Shown one piece after another: positions 33,595-42,322 of a stretch of DNA of 64,000 bases. The DNA is from Halobiforma nitratireducens JCM 10879. GTDB taxonomy: Archaea > Halobacteriota > Halobacteria > Halobacteriales > Natrialbaceae. Positions within the stretch are counted from its first letter, which is position 1; every line of letters starts with the position of its first letter. The stretch covers positions 1 through 64,000 of the forward strand of contig NZ_AOMA01000078.1 in assembly GCF_000337895.1 (NCBI RefSeq), read 5' to 3'. Made by a program: the position numbers and the translations under genes. Below the pieces are notes generated by a model. The model worked only from the letters and a program-made list of their open reading frames with translations. It was not told where the DNA came from and searched no databases.

Positions 33595-35111
33595 TGATCG
33601 AAGCGCTCATCGCGGTCGCACTGGTCGGCGCGCTCGTGACGTTCCTCGCGCCGAATCGTATTGCCGGCAAGCTAGCGTTTGCGATCAGCCTGGTACCGGC
33701 CGCGCTGAGCCTGTGGATGTTCTCGGCGTTCGATGGTGCCGGCAACGCCTTGCTCGAGGGCGATCTCGCCTTCGAGTCCCAGGTCGAGTGGCTCCAGCTA
33801 AGCGAGTACTCGATCTCGTGGTTCGTCGGTCTCGACGGTATTAGCCTGCCGCTGGTCGTGTTGACGACGATCCTGACGACCCTCGCGATCGTGAGTTCGT
33901 GGACGCCGATCGACGAGCGTGAGTCCCAGTTCTACGGACTCTTGCTGTTCATCGAGGCGAACCTGATCGGCGTCTTCGCGGCGCTCGATTTCTTCGTCTG
34001 GTTCATCTTCTGGGAGGCCGTCCTCATTCCGATGTACCTGCTGATCGGTATCTGGGGCGGCCCACGCCGGAAGTACGCGGCGATCAAGTTCTTCGTCTAC
34101 ACGAACGTCGCCTCGCTTTTGATGTTCGGTGCCTTTATCGCGCTGGTGTTTGCGCTGCCGGAGGTCACGACGTTCGCACTGCCGGATGTCGCGACGGCGA
34201 TGCTCAACGGCGGGCCGGAGGCGATGTTCGGCGTCGCCGGCACGACGCTGGCGTCGATCGTCTTCGTCGCGATGTTCATCGGCTTCGCGGTGAAGGTGCC
34301 GATCGTCCCGTTCCACACGTGGCTGCCCGACGCCCACGTCGAGGCACCGACCCCTGCGTCGGTGCTGCTGGCCGGTGTCCTGCTGAAGATGGGAACCTAC
34401 GCACTGCTGCGATTCAACTTCACCATGTTCCCGGACCAGGTCGAAGCTTACGCCGTGCCGATCGCGGCGATCGCCGTCATCAGCGTCATCTACGGGGCCT
34501 TGCTCGCGCTGGCCCAGACGGACCTCAAACGGATCGTCGCCTACTCGTCGGTCTCGTCGATGGGCTATGTCATCCTCGGGCTGATCGCGTACACGCAGTT
34601 CGGGGTCGGCGGCGCGACCTTCCAGATGGTCTCGCACGGCCTGATCTCCGGGCTGATGTTCATGGCGGTCGGGGTCATCTACAACGCGACTCACACCCGG
34701 ATGGTGACGGACATGTCCGGAATGGCAGACCGGATGCCCGTCGCGGTTGGCATCCTCGTGGCCGGTGCTTTCGGCTACATGGGGCTGCCGCTGATGAGCG
34801 GCTTCGCCGCCGAGTACTTCATCTTCTTCGGCTCGTTCGGTGCCGACTTCCCGTACGCGCCGATCTTCACGGCACTCGCGATGTTCGGCATCGTGCTGGT
34901 CGCGGGCTACCTGCTGTTTGCGATGCAGCGTGCCGTCTTCGGACCGTACAACTTAGAAACCGACTACGAGGTGAGCACGGCCCCGCTGCACGACATCGCA
35001 CCGATGTTCGTGTTGCTGGGGCTGATCATCGCCCTGGGCGTCGCGCCCGATCTGATCTTCGAGATGATAACCGACGCAGTCGATCCGATCCTCGACGGAG
35101 GTGAGCTGTAA
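33591..35111 (+). CDS. nuoM: Complex I subunit NuoM
   Basis: The 506-residue antiporter-like subunit carries the family signature VKVPIVPFHTWLPDAHVEAPTPASVLLAGVLLKMGTYAL and ALAQTDLKRIVAYSSVSSMGYVILG. The glutamate of the proton channel lies in the WEAVLIPMYLLIG helix near residue 145. The start is one of two overlapping ATGs (33591 or 33594), both touching the nuoL stop. Its TAA overlaps the nuoN ATG by one base. Confidence 0.95.
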   Translation: MMIEALIAVALVGALVTFLAPNRIAGKLAFAISLVPAALSLWMFSAFDGAGNALLEGDLAFESQVEWLQLSEYSISWFVGLDGISLPLVVLTTILTTLAIVSSWTPIDERESQFYGLLLFIEANLIGVFAALDFFVWFIFWEAVLIPMYLLIGIWGGPRRKYAAIKFFVYTNVASLLMFGAFIALVFALPEVTTFALPDVATAMLNGGPEAMFGVAGTTLASIVFVAMFIGFAVKVPIVPFHTWLPDAHVEAPTPASVLLAGVLLKMGTYALLRFNFTMFPDQVEAYAVPIAAIAVISVIYGALLALAQTDLKRIVAYSSVSSMGYVILGLIAYTQFGVGGATFQMVSHGLISGLMFMAVGVIYNATHTRMVTDMSGMADRMPVAVGILVAGAFGYMGLPLMSGFAAEYFIFFGSFGADFPYAPIFTALAMFGIVLVAGYLLFAMQRAVFGPYNLETDYEVSTAPLHDIAPMFVLLGLIIALGVAPDLIFEMITDAVDPILDGGEL

Positions 35112-36664
35112 TGGCGGTGTTCGACCTACCCGGCTGGACCGGGCTCGCACCGGCGCTGATCCTGGCGGCGACGGCACTCGTGTTGTTCGTCGTCGACAGC
35201 ATCTCGCCACGGTCGACCAACCGCGCGGTACTGGCCGGCATCTCGGTCACCGGCGCGCTGGCGTCGCTTGCCGTCGCCGTCTGGTTTATCGCTGCCGGCG
35301 TCGGCCAGAGCGGTCTCGAGGGACTCGGCGTCATCGAGCTGTTCGACGGCGGGGCCGAGTTCGCCGGTGGCAGCCAGTTCGTCGTCGACCAGATGGCACT
35401 GTACTTCATGATCATCGTCGCCGTCGTCACCGCTCTGGTGTCGGTGGCCAGCTACGACTACATGGACGGCCACACCTATCAGGCGGAGTACTACTCCCTG
35501 ATGATCCTGGCTGCGACCGGGATGTCCCTGATGGCCGCCGCCAACAGCCTCGTGACGATCTTCATCGCACTCGAGTTGGCGAGCCTGCCGTCCTACGCCC
35601 TCGTGGCGATCCTGAAGGACAACCGCGGCAGCGTCGAGGCCAGCCTGAAGTACTTCCTGATCGGTGCGCTGTCGTCGGCGATCATGGTCTACGGTATCTC
35701 ACTGATCTACGGTGCGACGGGCTCGCTGCAGCTCGACGCAATCGCGAGCGAGCTCGCCGCCGCGGACGCCGACGACTACGCCTACGACGGCATCCTCGGA
35801 CTCGGTATCCTGATGCTGATCGGCGGCTTCGCGTTCAAGACCGCAAGCGTCCCCTTCCACTTCTGGGCTCCCGAAGCCTACGAGGGCGCACCCGCACCGA
35901 TCAGTGCCTTCCTCTCGTCGGCCTCGAAGGCCGCCGGGTTCGTGATCGCGTTCCGCGTGTTCACGACCGCCTTCCCGCTCGAGGTTACGGCTGGCCTGAT
36001 CGGCATCGACTGGACCTGGGCGTTCATCATCCTCGCGATCGTCACGATGACGGTCGGGAACTTCGCGGCCGCAACCCAGGACACGGTCAAACGGATGCTC
36101 GCTTACTCGTCGATCGGTCACGCCGGGTACGCTCTGATCGGGCTGGCCGGGCTGACCGTCGACGGCGGCGAACTCGTGATGGGTGCGGCGATGATGCACC
36201 TGCTGGTCTACGGCTTCATGAACACGGGTGCGTTCCTGTTCGTCGCCCTGGCGGAGTACTGGGGCGTCGGCCGCACGTTCGAGGATTACAACGGGCTCGC
36301 GACGCAGGCACCGGTCGCCTGTTTCGCGCTCGGGATCTTCATGTTCAGCCTCGCAGGCATCCCGCCGCTGGGTGGGTTCTGGAGCAAGTACTTCCTCTTT
36401 ACCGGCGCGATCGGCGTCGGGAGCACCGCGATGCTGGTCGTCGCAGCCGCGCTCGTGGTCAACAGCGCACTGTCGCTGTACTACTACTCGCGGCTGGTCA
36501 AGGCGGTCTGGATCGAAGACCCCCTCGTCGACCGTGACGCGCTGACCCAGCCGACCGGCCTCTACGCGGCGATCGTCTTCGCCGCGGTAATGACGGTCGT
36601 GTTGCTGCCGGCGTTCGGTCCGGTCTCCGAGACCGCGATCGAAGCCGCGGCCGCCGTGATCTGA
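35111..36664 (+). CDS. nuoN: Complex I subunit NuoN
   Basis: The 517-residue last subunit of the operon is antiporter-like. Diagnostic stretches are IALELASLPSYALVAILKDNRGSVEASLKYFLIGALSSA, FAFKTASVPFHFWAPEAYEGAPAPISAFLSSASKAAGFVI and TVKRMLAYSSIGHAGYALIGLA. The C-terminus (ALVVNSALSLYYYSRLVKAVW) is complete. An 8-bp tandem array begins about 20 bp after the stop codon. Confidence 0.95.
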   Translation: MAVFDLPGWTGLAPALILAATALVLFVVDSISPRSTNRAVLAGISVTGALASLAVAVWFIAAGVGQSGLEGLGVIELFDGGAEFAGGSQFVVDQMALYFMIIVAVVTALVSVASYDYMDGHTYQAEYYSLMILAATGMSLMAAANSLVTIFIALELASLPSYALVAILKDNRGSVEASLKYFLIGALSSAIMVYGISLIYGATGSLQLDAIASELAAADADDYAYDGILGLGILMLIGGFAFKTASVPFHFWAPEAYEGAPAPISAFLSSASKAAGFVIAFRVFTTAFPLEVTAGLIGIDWTWAFIILAIVTMTVGNFAAATQDTVKRMLAYSSIGHAGYALIGLAGLTVDGGELVMGAAMMHLLVYGFMNTGAFLFVALAEYWGVGRTFEDYNGLATQAPVACFALGIFMFSLAGIPPLGGFWSKYFLFTGAIGVGSTAMLVVAAALVVNSALSLYYYSRLVKAVWIEDPLVDRDALTQPTGLYAAIVFAAVMTVVLLPAFGPVSETAIEAAAAVI

Positions 36665-36683
36665 GCGCCGTCTCGTCGCTTCG

Positions 36684-36773
36684 TTTCGCTCGGTTTCGCG
36701 GTTTCGCTGTTTCGCGGTTTCGCTGTTTCGCGGTTTCGCTGTTTCGCCGTTTCGCTGTTTCGCCGTTTTTCGG
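36684..36773. repeat. Tandem 8-bp array after nuoN
   Basis: About ten units of TTTCGCGG, TTTCGCTG or TTTCGCCG follow one another without spacers, ending in a TTTTTCGG unit. The first half alternates TTTCGCGG and TTTCGCTG. It begins about 20 bp after the nuoN stop. The thymine-rich plus strand could act in termination of the long nuo transcript, but slippage-prone neutral DNA is equally possible. The rest of the 36665-36926 spacer holds no recognised gene. Confidence 0.9.
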
Positions 36774-36926
36774 TTGGCTATTCCAGCCGTTCGTGTGGGA
36801 CTCCCGCGAGCACTCGAGACCGTTGCGTTCGTCCCGATGGCTCGGTCGATCGACACCGGCGATCGAGAAACGAAGACGAACCGACGACCGGTACCTTTTC
36901 CCCCTCGGGATTACAACCCGCGACAA

Positions 36927-38612
36927 ATGGTTTTCCGGCTCGTGCTCGGGTGCGGAACCGTCGGCCGCCACGTCGTCGAACGGCTGGCCGAGCGCGACGG
37001 CCGCGACGATCGACTGCTCGTCATCACCGACGACGAGAACCTCGTCGAAACCCTGCGAGACGAGAGCATCCCCGCTCGACACGGTGACCCGACCGACCCA
37101 GCAGTCGTCGCGAACGTCGACCCACCGGACCTGCTGTTCGTCGGCAGCGACCGCACCGACATCAACAGAACCGCACTCGAGCACGCCCGAGACCGGTTTC
37201 CCGACGCCGAAATCGTCGCCTATCTCGGTGGGAACTCCACGCTGACCGACCGGACCGACTTCGGCATGGACGCGGACCGCATCGTCGACACGACCTCCCC
37301 CATCGTCGAGACGGTACTCGATACCACCGCGGCCCCGGCTGCCGGAACGGCGATCGAACTCCGTCGTCACCTCGAGGCGATGGACGGTCGACTCGCCGTC
37401 GTCACCCACGACAACCCCGACCCCGACGCCATCGCGAGTGCGGCCGCTCTGGTCGACATCGCCGAGTCGCTGGGAGTCGAGGCGGAGGCCTGCTACTACG
37501 GAGACATTTCCCACCAGGAAAACCGGGCGATGGTGAACCTACTCGACATCGAGTTGCGGAACGTACCGTCGGACGACTCCCTCGAGGAGTTTGCGGGGTT
37601 CGCGCTCGTGGATCACTCGCGTCCGGGGGTCAACGACGGCTTGCCCAAAGACCTCCACGTCGACATCGTCATCGACCACCATCCGCCGCGGGGGCCGGTC
37701 CCTGGCGAGTTCGTCGACCTCCGGGACGGGGTCGGTGCGACCAGCACGATGTTGACCGAGTATCTCGAGCAGTTCGGCCTCGAGTTCGATTCGTCGACGG
37801 CGACGGCGCTGCTGTATGGTATTCGCGTCGACACGAACGACTTCTCTCGGGAAGTGTCGCCGGCCGACTTCGAGGCGGCGTCGATGCTTCACCCCCACGT
37901 CGACGCGTCCGTGCTGCGACAGATCGAACAGCCGACGGTCGAGGGTGACACCCTGGAAACGATCGCCCGGGCGATCAAGAACCGGACCCAACGCGGCTCG
38001 GTGGCGGTCGCAAGCGTCGGCCAGCTTTCGGACCGGGACGCCCTGCCACAGGCGGCCGATCAGTTACTCGCCATGGACGGGATCGAGACGACGCTGGTCT
38101 TTGGCTTCCGCGAGGAGATGGCGTTTCTCTCGGCCCGATCGCGGGACAACGATGTCGACCTCGGCGAGGCGCTGCGGGATGCGTTCGACCGTATCGGCAG
38201 TGCGGGCGGTCACGCCGACATGGCCGGTGCGCAACTCGAGGTCGGAGTGCTCGGACGGATCGACGACGAAGACGAGGCCGAATCGATTCTCAGCGTCGCG
38301 GAGGAAGTGATTTCGAACCGGTTCTTCGAAGCGATCCGGACGCGGCCGGGTGTGCCCTCTGGGGCCTACGACCAGACGAGCGAGTGGCTGTTCACCGTTC
38401 CCGAGGACGGCGACCGAGACCGAAGCGAGCGGGCTGCCGATGTGGGTGTCGAGCGGGAGGACGGCCCCGACTACGGCCCCGATCCCGAGGGAGTCGACGA
38501 GACCGGAACCGGGCCCCTCGGCGCTGGTCGGTACGAGGACGAAGAGAGGGAAGGGGGTAACGAAGATGACGGGGACGACGGGGACGACGGGGACGACAGA
38601 GAAAACGAGTAG
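36927..38612 (+). CDS. TrkA-N plus DHH/DHHA1 phosphoesterase family protein
   Basis: From the ATG at 36927 the protein has 561 residues. Residues 1-125 are a Rossmann TrkA-N/RCK-type domain (LVLGCGTVGRHVVERLAER). Residues about 150-330 form a DHH phosphoesterase domain with VTHDNPDPDAIASAAALV and the VIDHHPPRG motif. A DHHA1-like domain follows with AGGHADMAGAQLEV near residue 430. The last 70 residues are acidic and low in complexity, ending in a repeated GDDGDD. The combination suggests nucleotide-regulated cleavage of a nucleic acid or cyclic dinucleotide; the substrate is an inference. Upstream in-frame sequence is not used as it lies in the spacer. Confidence 0.88.
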   Translation: MVFRLVLGCGTVGRHVVERLAERDGRDDRLLVITDDENLVETLRDESIPARHGDPTDPAVVANVDPPDLLFVGSDRTDINRTALEHARDRFPDAEIVAYLGGNSTLTDRTDFGMDADRIVDTTSPIVETVLDTTAAPAAGTAIELRRHLEAMDGRLAVVTHDNPDPDAIASAAALVDIAESLGVEAEACYYGDISHQENRAMVNLLDIELRNVPSDDSLEEFAGFALVDHSRPGVNDGLPKDLHVDIVIDHHPPRGPVPGEFVDLRDGVGATSTMLTEYLEQFGLEFDSSTATALLYGIRVDTNDFSREVSPADFEAASMLHPHVDASVLRQIEQPTVEGDTLETIARAIKNRTQRGSVAVASVGQLSDRDALPQAADQLLAMDGIETTLVFGFREEMAFLSARSRDNDVDLGEALRDAFDRIGSAGGHADMAGAQLEVGVLGRIDDEDEAESILSVAEEVISNRFFEAIRTRPGVPSGAYDQTSEWLFTVPEDGDRDRSERAADVGVEREDGPDYGPDPEGVDETGTGPLGAGRYEDEEREGGNEDDGDDGDDGDDRENE

Positions 38613-38734
38613 CACTCGAGTACGGACAGCCGAACCGGCACCGACGATACCAACGACACGCCAGCAGCGGACGACACGCTCGAAGACGGACCGAGTACGC
38701 AGTACTTTTGCGCACGGCACCGTTACCGTGACGT

Positions 38735-39541
38735 ATGGAGGTTGCGTCGGACCGGCGAAAGCCCCAGGTCGAGGAGTACATGACTCGGGACGTAGCGACG
38801 GTCTCGCCCGACGCGACCGTCGGCACCGTCGCGACCCGAATCGCGGAGAGCAACGAGCACAACGGGTTTCCGGTCTGTGAACGCCGGCGCGTGGAGGGGT
38901 TCGTCAGTGCCCGGGACCTGCTACTTGCCGACGACGACGAGCCGATCTTCAAGGTGATGACGACGGACCTGCTGGTGGCCCATCCCGAGATGAAAGTGAC
39001 CGACGCCGCCCGGGTCATCCTCCGGTCCGGTATTCAGAAGCTCCCGGTCGTCGACGATGCCGGGAACCTCGTCGGAATCATCTCCAACGCCGACGTGATC
39101 CGCAGCCAGATCGAACGGGCAACGCCGGAGAAGGTCGGGAAACTGCTTCGCACGCTCGAGCAGATCCACGACGTCTCGCTCGATCAGGAACGGCGAACCG
39201 TCACGCTGGACGATCTCACCCCCACCCAAGGGAAGGTCTACGCTGACGAACTCGAGGGACGACGCTACGAACTCGAACGGGGACTGGCCGAGCCCCTGGT
39301 GGTCATCGACAACGCCGGCACGTTGCTGCTCGCGGACGGGCACCACCGCGTACTCGCAGCCGACAGGCTCGGTATCGACGAGATGGACGCGTACGTCATC
39401 GTCATCGAGTACGAGATCGATCTCGGCATGGCTCGCACGGCGGAGAAGGAAAACCTCGAGCGGATCGACGACATCGAGGTCGTCGACTACGCACGTCACC
39501 CGCTGGTACAGACGACCAAACGGTTGCAGTCGGACGACTGA
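38735..39541 (+). CDS. CBS domain pair fused to a ParB-like nuclease domain
   Basis: The 268-residue protein starts with two CBS motifs: YMTRDVATVSPDATVGTVATRIAESN...GFPVCE and VMTTDLLVAHPEMKVTDAARVILRSGIQKLPVVDDAGNLVGIISNADVI (residues about 15-130), which usually bind adenine nucleotides. The C-terminal part contains a ParB/Srx-like fold with PLVVIDNAGTLLLADGHHRVLAADRLGIDEM, where the DGHHR motif is typical of ParB-like NTP-using domains. Such fusions are known in archaea but of undefined role. The gene lies 122 bp after the DHH gene in the same direction. Confidence 0.87.
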   Translation: MEVASDRRKPQVEEYMTRDVATVSPDATVGTVATRIAESNEHNGFPVCERRRVEGFVSARDLLLADDDEPIFKVMTTDLLVAHPEMKVTDAARVILRSGIQKLPVVDDAGNLVGIISNADVIRSQIERATPEKVGKLLRTLEQIHDVSLDQERRTVTLDDLTPTQGKVYADELEGRRYELERGLAEPLVVIDNAGTLLLADGHHRVLAADRLGIDEMDAYVIVIEYEIDLGMARTAEKENLERIDDIEVVDYARHPLVQTTKRLQSDD

Positions 39542-39724
39542 CGCCCTGGCCTTCTGTTCCGACGGGAAACTGCTACCGCCGGACTCCTCGACACTGTTTT
39601 TCGTTCCGACGAAGACTGTCGCTGTCGGAGCAGGCCGGCTCCCAGCGAGCGTCTGTGGTCGTGTCCCTCGCCCGGAGTAGCCGTCGTCTCGGCTTTCGTT
39701 CGGCCCAGCGGGTGCCGTTGGCAG

Positions 39725-40789
39725 TCAGGCGTCGCGTTCGATCACGAACTCGGTGAACTCCCGGAGCTTTCGGTCCGTCTCCTCGTCGAACCCGACGGTC
39801 TCGAGTTCGTCACGTGCCTGGGCCGCAAGTGTCAGCGCCCGCTCGCGTGCGTACTCGATGCTGCCGGCGTCCTCGATGATCGACAGCGCCTCGAGTACCT
39901 CTTCGTCGGTGTTGTCGTCGGCCTCGAGGAGTGCCGAGAGTCTGGCCGCCGTCTCGGGCCCACTCTCCGCTAACGCGTGGATGACGAGCAAGGTCTGTTT
40001 CCCTTCCCGAACGTCGTTCCCGAACTCCTTGCCGAACTCGCCGGCACGACCCAGCGAGTTCTCGACGTCCAGGATGTCGTCGCCGATCTGGAAGGCAACG
40101 GCGGTCAGTTCAGCGTAAGTGGCGACGGCCTCCTCGACCTCGGCTGGCTGGCCGGTGATGATCGCGGCCAGCCGGGCGACGATCCTGGCCAGACAGCCCG
40201 TCTTGCACGCACACATCTCGAGGTACTGTCCGGGTGTCACGCGAACGTCACCCTCGTTGTGCCAGCGGATGTCCATCCCCTGGCCGAGGTGAGTTCGGTT
40301 GAGTTCGTACAGCAGCATCTCGTAGGCGGCTAGCCGCTGTTCGGCGGGCACGTCGCCGGGGTCCTCCGTCAGAATCTTCAGCGGCAGGAAGTACATCGCG
40401 TTCCCCGCGTTCAGTGCCACGTCCTGGCCGTAGATGTGGTGCAGTGCCGGTTCCCCACGTCGTTTCGCGGCTTCGTCCTCGACGTCGTCGACGATGATCG
40501 TGCCGTTGTGCAGGATCTCCGGAATACAGGCGTACGGCAGATACTCCGCCGGGTCCTCTCCGAACCCCTCGACGAAGACGAGAAAGAGCACGGCCCGCCA
40601 GCGTTTGCCGCCCCGATCGAGCAGTTCCCAGAGCGGGTCCGCCAGCGCCCGCTGAATCCCTTCGGGATCGTACTCGTAGGTCGGCTCGCCGAAGAACGAC
40701 TCGAGGTACGCGGCGTCGATCTCCCGCGGGACGATCTCCGCGATGGCCTCGTCGATCGCCGGCCGCCACTCGGCAAGCGTTTCCCGCAT
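39725..40789 (-). CDS. Isoprenyl diphosphate synthase (geranylgeranyl/farnesyl type)
   Basis: From the ATG at 40787-40789 the protein has 354 residues. It adds isopentenyl diphosphate units to allylic diphosphates. The first aspartate motif is IIVDDVEDEAAKRRGEPALH (DDxxD near residue 97), with GGKRWRAVLFL before it, and the second is FQIGDDILDVENSLG near residue 240. LNAGNAMYFLP and EGKQTLLVIHAL are also typical. Product length (C15, C20 or C25) cannot be fixed by eye. The product would feed archaeal lipids and the squalene synthase in this window. Convergent with the CBS-ParB gene; 183 bp spacer without recognised features. Confidence 0.9.
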   Translation of the reverse strand: MRETLAEWRPAIDEAIAEIVPREIDAAYLESFFGEPTYEYDPEGIQRALADPLWELLDRGGKRWRAVLFLVFVEGFGEDPAEYLPYACIPEILHNGTIIVDDVEDEAAKRRGEPALHHIYGQDVALNAGNAMYFLPLKILTEDPGDVPAEQRLAAYEMLLYELNRTHLGQGMDIRWHNEGDVRVTPGQYLEMCACKTGCLARIVARLAAIITGQPAEVEEAVATYAELTAVAFQIGDDILDVENSLGRAGEFGKEFGNDVREGKQTLLVIHALAESGPETAARLSALLEADDNTDEEVLEALSIIEDAGSIEYARERALTLAAQARDELETVGFDEETDRKLREFTEFVIERDA

Positions 40790-40946
40790 ACTCCCCTCGA
40801 GAGTCAGCGGGGTAAAAAAGATTCTCAGTTTCACGTGATCGGTTCGGCGGACCGACGGTTCGTCGCGCTGGCCGACTTCCTGCGTCGGTCGCGTTTCGAA
40901 TCGAAAAAGCGGAACAGTTACCATACCCCAGTGCAACCCATCCCGC

Positions 40947-42260
40947 ATGACAGACTGGATCGGTGACGTGTTTACGAGCGACGCAGGATGGAGCCACCTC
41001 GAGGACCTGGTCGATGTCGGCAACCGAATGGCCGGCAGCGAGGGCGAACGCGAAGCTGCGGAACTGACCCGCGATGCCCTCGAGCGCGCTGGTGCGCGCA
41101 ACGCCCGCCTCGAGACGTTCGACATCCAGGGCTGGACCCGCGGCGACAGTACGGTCCGGGCAAGCGAGGACGCACTCGACTGCATCGCGCTCCCGCGAAG
41201 CCCTGACGACGCGGCAACTGCGGAACTGGTCGATCTCGGCTACGGACTGCCAGCGGACTTCGAGGATGCCGATCTCGAGGGGAAGGTCGTGATGGTCCGC
41301 AGTGACATCCCCGACTACTACGAGCGGTACATCCACCGCCGGGAGAAGTACTACCACGCGGTCGAACACGGCGCGGCCGCGTTCGTCTACCGCAACCACG
41401 TCGAGGGCTGTCTCCCGCCGACAGGGAGTGTCGGCACTCAGGCAGACCCGATCGGGGAGATTCCGGCCGTCGGCGTCTCGAGCGAGGTCGGTACACGGCT
41501 CGCTCGCCGGTACGACGGCGAGGAGGTGGCGGTGCGAGTCGACGCGGACGTACACGACGCGGAGAGTCAGAACGTCCACGCCGAACTCGGTCCCGACACC
41601 GACGAACGCGTGCTCGTGACGAGCCACGTCGACGCCCACGACATCGCAGAGGGGGCGATGGACAACGGCGCGGGAACGGCGATGGTCGTCGAACTCGCGA
41701 CCGCGCTGGCGGCCCGCGAGGACGAACTCGACACTCGCGTCGAGTTCGTCGCCTACGGTGCCGAAGAGGTCGGCCTGGTCGGCTCCTCGTACCACGCCGA
41801 GCGAGCCGCTCACGACTCCATCAAGGCCATCGTCAACAACGACGGCGTCGTCCGGGGGCGTACCCTATCGCTTACTACCCACGGGTTCGACGGCCTCGCG
41901 GCCGCGGCAGAGACCGTCGCCGAGCGCTTCGGCTACCCGATCGAGACGATTCCCCAGCTGGGGCCCCACAGCGACCACTGGCCGTTCACCCAATGGGGCG
42001 TCCCCGGCTACCACGTCATGTCCACCTCCGACGAGGTCGGGCGTGGCTGGGGCCACACCTTCGCCGACACCTTCGACAAACTCGAGAAGCGCGACCTCCT
42101 CGAGCAGGCGTTCCTGCTGACGGAACTGGTCGTCGTCCTCGCGGGCGACGAGCGAACGGTCGAACCACGCGAGCCCAAAGCGATCGCCGCGGACCTCGAG
42201 GAACAGGACCTCGCCGAAGGGATGCGGATTACGGGCGACTGGCCGTACGACTTCGACTGA
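40947..42260 (+). CDS. M28 family zinc aminopeptidase-like protein
   Basis: The 437-residue protein contains a PA (protease-associated) type insertion in the first half and an M28 peptidase domain in the second. Zinc ligands are seen as His/Asp in VTSHVDAHDIAEGAMDNGAGTAM, Glu-Glu in VAYGAEEVGLVGS, Asp in IVNNDGV and His in HSDHWPFTQWGVPGYHVMS. No signal peptide is evident, so it is probably cytoplasmic. Likely releases N-terminal amino acids, substrate unknown. Divergent from the isoprenyl diphosphate synthase gene. The last 30 residues are acidic. Confidence 0.88.
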   Translation: MTDWIGDVFTSDAGWSHLEDLVDVGNRMAGSEGEREAAELTRDALERAGARNARLETFDIQGWTRGDSTVRASEDALDCIALPRSPDDAATAELVDLGYGLPADFEDADLEGKVVMVRSDIPDYYERYIHRREKYYHAVEHGAAAFVYRNHVEGCLPPTGSVGTQADPIGEIPAVGVSSEVGTRLARRYDGEEVAVRVDADVHDAESQNVHAELGPDTDERVLVTSHVDAHDIAEGAMDNGAGTAMVVELATALAAREDELDTRVEFVAYGAEEVGLVGSSYHAERAAHDSIKAIVNNDGVVRGRTLSLTTHGFDGLAAAAETVAERFGYPIETIPQLGPHSDHWPFTQWGVPGYHVMSTSDEVGRGWGHTFADTFDKLEKRDLLEQAFLLTELVVVLAGDERTVEPREPKAIAADLEEQDLAEGMRITGDWPYDFD

Positions 42261-42322
42261 GCCGTCGACACGACGATCCCCCCAGCCGTACGTTTTTGCA
42301 TCGGCCGGGTGAACTGCCGGCC

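Noticed and set aside
39725-41185. Extended start of the isoprenyl diphosphate synthase
   Set aside because: The additional 130 codons lie antisense to the M28 gene and contain Ser/Arg-rich shadow sequence; the family N-terminus matches the ATG at 40789.
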